18,372 nucleotides of DNA from Candidatus Omnitrophota bacterium. Its GTDB lineage: Bacteria > Omnitrophota > Koll11 > VGKN01. The first letter of the stretch is position 1. Each line of letters opens with the position of its first letter. The DNA is taken from positions 1 through 18,372 of the forward strand of contig VGKN01000006.1 in the NCBI GenBank assembly GCA_016867055.1, given 5' to 3'. Below, in pieces: positions 8,305 through 16,100 of this stretch. Both the position numbers and the translations under genes were made by a program. The notes below the pieces were generated by a model. The model searched no databases, had not been told where the DNA came from, and saw only the letters and a list, made by a program, of their open reading frames with translations.

Positions 8305-8324
8305 AAAGTTAATTAAAGTTAATC
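8305..8324 (+). repeat. Tandem 10-base repeat in the leader of the accessory pair
   Basis: AAAGTTAATT (8305-8314) is followed directly by AAAGTTAATC (8315-8324), matching at 9 of 10 bases. The spacing of about one helical turn, just downstream of the predicted transcription start, would suit an operator bound by a dimer or by adjacent monomers. AT-richness makes chance possible. Confidence 0.3.
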
Positions 8325-8349
8325 ATAACAATTTAAAGTTTTTTGCGAA

Positions 8350-9954
8350 ATGGCAGACAAGTCTGTAAGATGTACAAAAATTTTTTTTATTTCCCTTTTC
8401 CTAATTATATTTATTACTGTATTTTTTCAAAGTAGCTTCCTCTCAGCTGCACTTTCAGATGACACGCCAGCTCTAAACTCAGAAGATAATATCAAAGCTT
8501 CTAATATTAAGATCCCTGAGGGTTTTGGAAAGGTGGTAGAGACCTATCAGGGAACCTCTGACAAAATCATAGTCCATCTGCAGGATTTGCATTGCAATTA
8601 TGATTGCCAGATGAATATAGTAAGAATACTCAAGCACCTTATGAAAAACTACGGGCTTCGGCTGGTAAATTGCGAAGGGGCTGCAGGAATAGTAGACCCC
8701 TCGCTCTTTATTTTTAAGGATAAAAAGATGCAAAGAAAAATTTCTAAGTTTTTTCTTAAACAGGGACAGCTTACAGGTGCGGAATATCTACTTATAAATA
8801 ATGAAGGAGAGTATCCCTTAGAGCTATGGGGCATTGAGGATGAAGAGCCATATCTTAGGCATATGGAGGTATTTAATAAGACCTATCCAAAGTCAAAAGA
8901 GCTCAAGAGGCTCTGCGATAACATAAAGGGAGCACTTTCTAAGGTAAAGAAGGCAATCTACCCTGAGGAGATAATGGAATTAGATGAGAAATATGATGCC
9001 TATGAAAATAAAGAACTTGAGGTGACGGATTACGTGGATTACTTAAGAGAGAAATCCCAGGAAAGAAACATAGACCTTTCTAAGTTCGAAAATTTCTATT
9101 TCCTTACAAAATTAGTAGCCATTGAAGGAAATATTGAGTTTGCCAAGGTAGATAAAGAGCGTGGCCAGGCAATAGATGACTTAAGCAAGGCGCTTCCCAA
9201 AGAGGCCTTTAGCGCCTTTTTCCAAAAGAGCCTTGCCTATAAGTCAGGGGAGATAACCGCCCTTGAGTATTTTACATCTATGAAAGAGACTGCTGAGGAG
9301 AATAATGTGGATTTGAGCGGTTATCCGAATCTAAAGAACTATATTGAGTATGTTAATTATTCTGAGAGGATAAACAAGGTTTTATTATTTACCGAATTAG
9401 ATGGGGTAGCGGATGCGATAAGAGAGAATTATCTTACAACGCCCGAGCAGAAGCGCCTTAGCAGGCTTTCAAAGAATGTAGCGCTCCTTAAGAAATTTTT
9501 TGATATGAGTATGTCAAATGAGGAGATGGAATACTACAGCGCCCACAAAGAGGAGTTTAAATCAACAGCATTTAGCGATTTTTTAAAAGAGATAGCGCCG
9601 AAATATAATGTCAGATATTCCCTTGACCCAGGCATATCTTCAATAGACGTAAATCTTCAAGATGAAGAGGAATTTTATAAAATAGCTACGATCAGGGATG
9701 AGGCACTCGTGAGAAATGCCTTGGATAAGATGGATTTTAACGGCTTAAATCTCTCTGCCATGATAGCCGGCGGATATCACACCAAGGGCTTTACTGAGAA
9801 ATTAAAGGAAAAGGGTATATCCTATATAGTGGTCTCGCCAAATGTTACTAATATAGATGAAGACCTGTATTATTCGGTTATGACAAATCAGGAAATCCCT
9901 GTAGAAAAACTCCTTGAGGAAGAGGACGAAGGAGAAGATACAAGGAGAGAATAA
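8350..9954 (+). CDS. Exported 534-residue protein, possibly ChaN/TIKI/EreA-like
   Basis: I do not recognise this protein with confidence. A hydrophobic N-terminus (about 10-34) looks like a signal peptide with a possible cleavage site after A34. Then comes HLQDLHCNYDCQ (H76, D79, H81), followed by NCEG (E99). The middle is long, charged and helical. Near the C-terminus is MIAGGYHTKGF (H477), then a short strand ending in VVSPNVTN. An early H/D/H cluster, an early glutamate and a late Gx2H motif recall the ChaN, TIKI/TraB and EreA group, but that is inference from a few motifs. The tail is strongly acidic. The gene follows its own promoter, has no Shine-Dalgarno sequence, and sits 56 bases before the giant gene. 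Shared export and spacing suggest joint expression. Confidence 0.85.
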   Translation: MADKSVRCTKIFFISLFLIIFITVFFQSSFLSAALSDDTPALNSEDNIKASNIKIPEGFGKVVETYQGTSDKIIVHLQDLHCNYDCQMNIVRILKHLMKNYGLRLVNCEGAAGIVDPSLFIFKDKKMQRKISKFFLKQGQLTGAEYLLINNEGEYPLELWGIEDEEPYLRHMEVFNKTYPKSKELKRLCDNIKGALSKVKKAIYPEEIMELDEKYDAYENKELEVTDYVDYLREKSQERNIDLSKFENFYFLTKLVAIEGNIEFAKVDKERGQAIDDLSKALPKEAFSAFFQKSLAYKSGEITALEYFTSMKETAEENNVDLSGYPNLKNYIEYVNYSERINKVLLFTELDGVADAIRENYLTTPEQKRLSRLSKNVALLKKFFDMSMSNEEMEYYSAHKEEFKSTAFSDFLKEIAPKYNVRYSLDPGISSIDVNLQDEEEFYKIATIRDEALVRNALDKMDFNGLNLSAMIAGGYHTKGFTEKLKEKGISYIVVSPNVTNIDEDLYYSVMTNQEIPVEKLLEEEDEGEDTRRE

Positions 9955-9993
9955 GCTTCATCCAGCCCCTGCACGCAGAGGCGGGGTTTGCTT
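9953..9993 (+). promoter_or_regulatory. Imperfect GC-rich hairpin between the two exported-protein genes
   Basis: AGCCCC (9964-9969) can pair with GGGGTT (9983-9988). An inner TGC/GCA pairing (9970-9972 with 9975-9977) and an outer AAGC/GCTT pairing (9953-9956 with 9990-9993) are also possible. Only three Ts follow, so it could be a weak terminator or attenuator, or an mRNA processing or stability element. It stands out in otherwise AT-rich sequence. Confidence 0.35.
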
Positions 9994-10010
9994 AAAAAAG
10001 AGAGAAAAAA

Positions 10011-10112
10011 ATGAAAAGGCAGGAGGCAATCTTTAGATTAATAGCGCTCTTTGTCTGCCAAGTTTTTGTTTTTTCAAGCACCCTCGTATATTTCCCGGCC
10101 ATATCCAACGCC
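10011..10112 (+). other. Signal peptide of the giant protein
   Basis: Residues 1-34 have a short basic start (MKRQ), a hydrophobic core of about 20 residues and a plausible signal peptidase I site (S-N-A before QQ, after residue 34). There is no lipobox. This indicates Sec export, or membrane anchoring if uncleaved. Confidence 0.7.
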
Positions 10113-13100
10113 CAGCAATCAGATGCGATAAGAAATGATGAATTAGTCCCCCCTCTTGTATGTGGAAGAGGTAAGGCTCAAGAAGGTAGAAGAGCAGCAG
10201 TAGCATATGCGTTAAATGGCCTAAAGCCACTGCCAGCCTTAGAGGTTATTAATAACAGAGCTAATATAGTAGCAGAATCTGACATAAAGTCTCTCATTAT
10301 GGCTAGCAACCTGTTTAGCGACGAACACCAGGCATACCTAAATGAGCTAAAAACAGCTACGCCAAGAGATTCATTAGAGGATGTATTATTAAGTTCTATA
10401 TTATTATTTAATAATGGTTTTATTGGTAAAAAGATTGACCTTGCAGACATTAAGGGTAAATTTAGTTCTCCTGCTAATACTATTGCGCGCAGGATAATAG
10501 TCAGAGTCGTTAAAAGAGGTGTTCTTCCAGAGCAGATGGCAAGATATTATGACGAGGGAAGTAATGATGTGATAATTTGCATTGACGAGGAATACTACAC
10601 TGTATTGAAGAGGCTATTTAATGAGTCAGCTTATCCCGACCTACATTTGAGACTAAGTAATATTTTTGAAGGCACACAGGAAGATTTAACTGTACGCAAT
10701 TTATTCTTATATCTTTTCTTGGAACGTCTTATTCATGAGTTAACCCATTTGTATGAAGAAGCCCCTCAAGATAAATTATTTGATGAAGCAAGGGTACTTA
10801 GAGAGATAGACTATCCTCTATATCTTAAGCTTGTTTATAATACTAAGTTAGGCGAGGCAATAGATGCGCTATTTGAAGCACTCCCCCTAAGGGAAAAATA
10901 CGTTATCACAGCAAGGGAGAAGTTTAATCTTTTTAGAAGCTTAGCCGATAGCCATGCTGATGAAGAATCTGTACTTGCAGAGTTAACAGACTTTGCAATG
11001 AAGCATATGCACCCTGCTTCATTAGGCCAAGCATTTGCAGCTACAGCAATGCCACCTGGAACAGAACTAACACAAGCGCAGACCTTAGCATATTTTGCTC
11101 AATTAGATGAAAGTTTTCTTACAAAGAAGTGGAAAGTTAAATCTAATTCTGGCGAATGGGTTGAGCGACGTGACGCATATGCCGATGTTGAAGCGGGTAG
11201 GGCGGTTTGGGTAATACCAAAAGATGGTGCTACAGCAGGGTATCTTTTATATGAAGCTGGGCGCGCCTCCTTAGGCGATGTATCTCCTGCCGCAGTCCAC
11301 AGCGCAGCAGGCGTAAGAGTGGAAAGCTCACGGTACCGCACTTTCACCGGCGCGGATGGAGATATATATAATCAGGTAGCTACAGTAAGTGACGTAATAA
11401 GTGCTATTCGCGATATGAGGGGAGACCTCATACGGAGTAGGACAGAGATAAGTTGGGAGGGGTTTGAATGGCAAACACAAGATGGCAGATTTGCCCAGGT
11501 TCGACTAACAGTTGGTTTTACAGAAGCTGATTGGAATACTGCCCTAAATGTCTTAGAACAGGAGTTGACGAAATATCCTCCAACAACTAACTGGGAGATA
11601 TATTGGAATCATAGTCCTAGCACTATCTCAGTTACAGTCTTTCCAGTGGCTAAGGCTATTAAAACCTATGCCGGAGGAATAACGAATGTTGATGCGGTAA
11701 CCCTTAATGATAGAAAAATAGAAGGCATTAGAGAATTATTCGCCACTCTTTCTCGCGACATGGCTAAATTAGTTATCAATGGGAAAGAATATACCGCAGG
11801 CAGTTATAACAATTCAATTCTTAATCTTACAAGCGAAGGTGAATCTTGGATGATAATGATAGCGGATAACGGTATGGTGGTTTTATCTAGGGGTAGTACA
11901 CGTTATGGAGAGGATATGCAGCTTATTGCCTTAGCCAGCAATGCCTCCTTAAAGGATGCGCTACATTCACTTATCAACAATATATCCTGGGTTCAAAGTG
12001 ATGAGATGCGGCAGGTGTTAGTAGATAGATTTTTGGATTTAATAAAACCTGTGACCATAGCAAATCCCAATCAAAATCGCGAGGTAAATTTACCCGTACT
12101 TTCCCTTCTTATCGAACTTATAGCAGCGGAAGAATCGGCGATTATCTTTGTTGTAAATAAAATTATGACCCTCTCAGGCAATACCAGAGAAAATCTAAAA
12201 TTGACTTATTTGCTTTTGCGACAGGAGCGAGCTATTGAAGAGGATTCTTATCCAATGAGACTTATATGGTCTGCGATGAATAATACCAAAGCATGGAGGC
12301 AATTTCTTAAATCCGTAGATAACGATGTGCAAAGAGGAGCTGCATTAACAAAAAGACAAAGACAGGTATTTGAATTTGCCCGAGATGGTGTCCGTGGTTT
12401 TGCGAGTACAGTAATACAAGGTAAAGATTTGAAAGCAGTGCCTGCTGATAAAAGTATAGATGTTACCGTTATGTCAGATGAAGAACGTGCTGCTATGATG
12501 AGTCCAAGGGCACCTAAGCATCCTTATACTCCGATAGTAGCACAATGTATACCTTGTGTATTGCTTGGTGGAGCCGGAAGTAGATATCAAAATGCTTTGA
12601 AAAAGGAAGGGGATTTTGCTGAAGAGTTAGCGGCCAAACTTGAAGGATTTTGGCGGGGGATGTCTCGATTTTTGTTTAAGTTTAAAGGGGCTCTTCCTGT
12701 AGGAAATATTCCTATATTAGCCCTCCAGATTGGAAGGGGAGATACAGCGGCTCGGACTTTGGTATCTATGGCGGCGGATAATAATGATAAGGATGCAAGA
12801 GCCTTTGCAGAATCCGTACTCAGAGCAAGCGGTGTACAAAATCCTCAAATTGAATTATTTGTCCAGCCTATAGCGCCAAAAAGGATTCCCACAGAAGAGG
12901 CATTTAGGAGTTTTGTTGAAAAGGAAAAGCTCATTGAGAAGGGAAAAATGACATCCCAAGAGGTTGAGGCAATGGCTGCTTTCTGCCGTGACCACGCCGG
13001 CGAAATAGCATTTTCCATAGATGGAGACCCGATTTTTGGCCCTGAAAATCACTGGGATTTTATTAAATTTTTAATGGGAGAAGGTATATTTTTAAACCTT

Positions 13101-16100
13101 TTTGAAACAGCGATGGTTGATGGTCAATTGAAAGATGTGATTATTCGACCAGCCAACCAAGATGATTTAGGTCCGACCGTAGGAGATAATAGACCAGCCC
13201 AGATTGCATATAATGCTTTGATAGATGAATTGCAGGGTGAGGGAGGCTTGTATAGTTTGCTTGATGAAATAGACCGGATGGATAATGCCCAGTGGGAGGC
13301 ATATAGAAAAACACCGGGTTTTAGAGCAAAATTTCACAAAGTAATAGCCGCAATTATTGAAGGAGGTCTTACCCCCACCTATTCTACTACCGCCGGAGGT
13401 ATATGTAATATGGCAAATGCCGATGGCACAGAAACAACCATTGTGGCAGAAAGGGCAAACTTGGTGGGTGAAACGCCAGCGACAAATATTACAAACTCTA
13501 ATACAATTCAGGAGAGTTTACTTGCTCTTGCGTTGATGTGCGGATTGCGCCCAAAAGATATTGTTGAAATGATAGAAACTAAAAAGCGAATGGGAAGTTT
13601 ATCTGCCGCGCAAAAGGCACGACTTATGCAACGTGTGCAAGATGTAGAGGTTGAATATGATATACCAGTTCGTCAACAAGTAAGGATTGCGGATGGCGTA
13701 CCAACTCAGGGGGCAGAGAGGGATATACACGGCGTGCTTGGAAGAGCATTTGATATGAAACTTTTATTAGGATGGTCCATGCAAACCTATGAATATGAAA
13801 TGAGGAAAAAAGATGTGCAGTTGCTTAAAGGTGAAATTAGTTATGATGAACATCAGGTTGCTGAAATGTTACTTGCACGAGATATAACCTTTGTACCCAA
13901 TAAAGAATTTGATCAGTATCGAAAAGGACGACGCGCAGGACGCGCTATTGCCAAATTCGTCGGTAGAAGTGACACCCCTCCCGTGCGTTCTCCTGAGGTT
14001 ATTTTAGGCAGTCTCGAAGAGAGAAACCCCGCTGCGTTTTTAGCCGCATTACAGGAAGAGGGTTATTATATCACCGCTGATGATTTGCCAATTATTACCG
14101 CATTTATTGAAAGGGTTGCTACGGTGTCTACAGCCCCCGGCGAAGCAGGCCCGCAGGTTGGCGAGGTAGTAAAAGGAGATGAAGACCCGCCAGGAAAGGT
14201 TGTGGTAATTCCTGCTACATCTGAGAAAATTCTCATCCAAAAACTTGAAAGATTATCCCGAGTCTCTGGTGGTATATTAGTAGGTGTTGGCCTACCAGAT
14301 GTTCATGGTCGTGTATTTACACCTGATGACAGATTCTTTACACCTGAAGGAGAATTTACCCCTGAATTGCAGGCTTTTATGGACAGTTTATCTGATAAAT
14401 CCGTCCAAGAGATGATTGAAGCAGGGATTATGTATTATGATATCCGTTCAAAGTTTTGGAAGGAAAACCCCGCATTTGCAGTAGCCTTCGCATTTGCCTT
14501 TGCAAAGAAATTACAGGAAAAGACAGGTAGAAAAGATGGGATAATTCTCAATATAGGCGTAGATGGTTATCATAAGCATTTTGAGATAGCCCAAGTTTTT
14601 GCTGATGCTATATTGCGGACGGGGATTTGCGACCACGGAGGAGGCATTAACTACTGGGGTGTGATAAATGGAGGCGATATTCGAAACTACTGCCAGCTTT
14701 ATGATGCGATTAATAAAGAAGGTGGCCATTGGGTTTATTTTACTATGAGTCATCGCCCAGAAGACTTCCTTGGGGCAAAACTGGGCATAACTGCTAAGGT
14801 ATATTGCGGTTCCGAGGTGCGTCATTGTGAGGGTGTAACGAGACGTACGCTATATGATGCTATTGTTGAAAGGGATTTTGCTGAAATTAAACATAACACT
14901 CCCACTGGTGATATTGTAACCGTGAGCAACTTTTTAGGTAACAATATTCAAGTCGCAGCGGATATGATAAAGGCTACCTCCGCTGATTCTAAAATTCCCA
15001 TGAATGAATTATTAAAAGGTACAAAACTCTATGTTGATATGGGCGGAAGTCCAATAGGAAAAAATTTAGTGGATATACTTAAAGCACTGGGTGCAGATGT
15101 ACTGGTTGGTAACGAACAACTTGACGCAGATTATAGTACAAAAAATATTATAGATCCCAATGAGCATCACTCTGAACCAATTCAGCGGTTAAGAAAAATA
15201 GCTAAAGAAACAAACCGTGTTGTTTTAGCAGTAGACCCTGATGGAGATAGAGGTTCAATAGTTGCTATCTGTCCCGACGGAGAAGTTATATCAATGACAG
15301 GATCAGAATTACTGCTACTCACCATCGAAAATTTAGCACATAGTTATAAAACTAAGGGGATAACTCCTACAGTGATTTGCGACATGAGAACAGGTGTTAG
15401 TGCTAAAGATTTAGCAAGAGAATTAAACGACAGGGGGCTCCCTGTTAGGGTTGTTCCGCATGAGGCTGGTTATCCTTTCTTTATGAAAGGTATGGCAAGT
15501 CTTCCAGCTGATGTTGCGGTAGAAAATACTACACACGCCTTTACCAACCCTATGACTAATCCAAATTGGGGCTCACCTGTAAATTATCCAGGTTATCAAG
15601 GTGGGGACAATGCCGCACTTTACTTAATTTATCTATTAGGGTGTATGGTTCATCAGTGGGAGGGTAGAAATCCTGCCGAGCAGTTAGCATGGATTAGAAA
15701 GACATATAACCTAAGGGACACAGTTGTGGATGAGCGTAAGCCAGCATTACCACCAGAACAAGACAAATTCAAATATATGATTGCAGAAAGAATGAAAGAA
15801 TTGGCTAAACAGTGGTTTACGGATACGAGCAAATTTCTAATTAACTTTGGTGATCCTAATGTTACTGTAGTAAGTGGAGTGCACATAACAAATGTTAAGA
15901 CTGGTGCCATGATGCTTGTTAGATTTTCAAACACCGGCTCAAGTTTTACTATATCTGGAGAAGGTTACACTAAAGCTGAGTTAAATGAGATGTTAGGACT
16001 GGGTTATTTACTTATGACCACAGCAGTAGAGCAGTTACACACAGAAGGGCATCAGTTTGATTTTAATCCAAAAGATGCTGCTAATTTGGAAGGGTTACTT

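Larger units (their letters stand above)
8148..8349. other. Non-coding gap between housekeeping block and accessory pair
   Basis: This stretch of about 200 bases is very AT-rich and has no credible reading frame. It holds a strong promoter-like sequence and a tandem 10-base repeat (separate entries). I found no GC-rich stem with a T-run after pgpA, so how transcription of the upstream block ends is unclear. Confidence 0.7.

Noticed and set aside
14316..14363. Threefold FTP-containing repeat in the giant protein as a functional repeat domain
   Set aside because: The three copies are short and spaced unevenly (21 then 18 bases). It is more likely local sequence drift in a linker.
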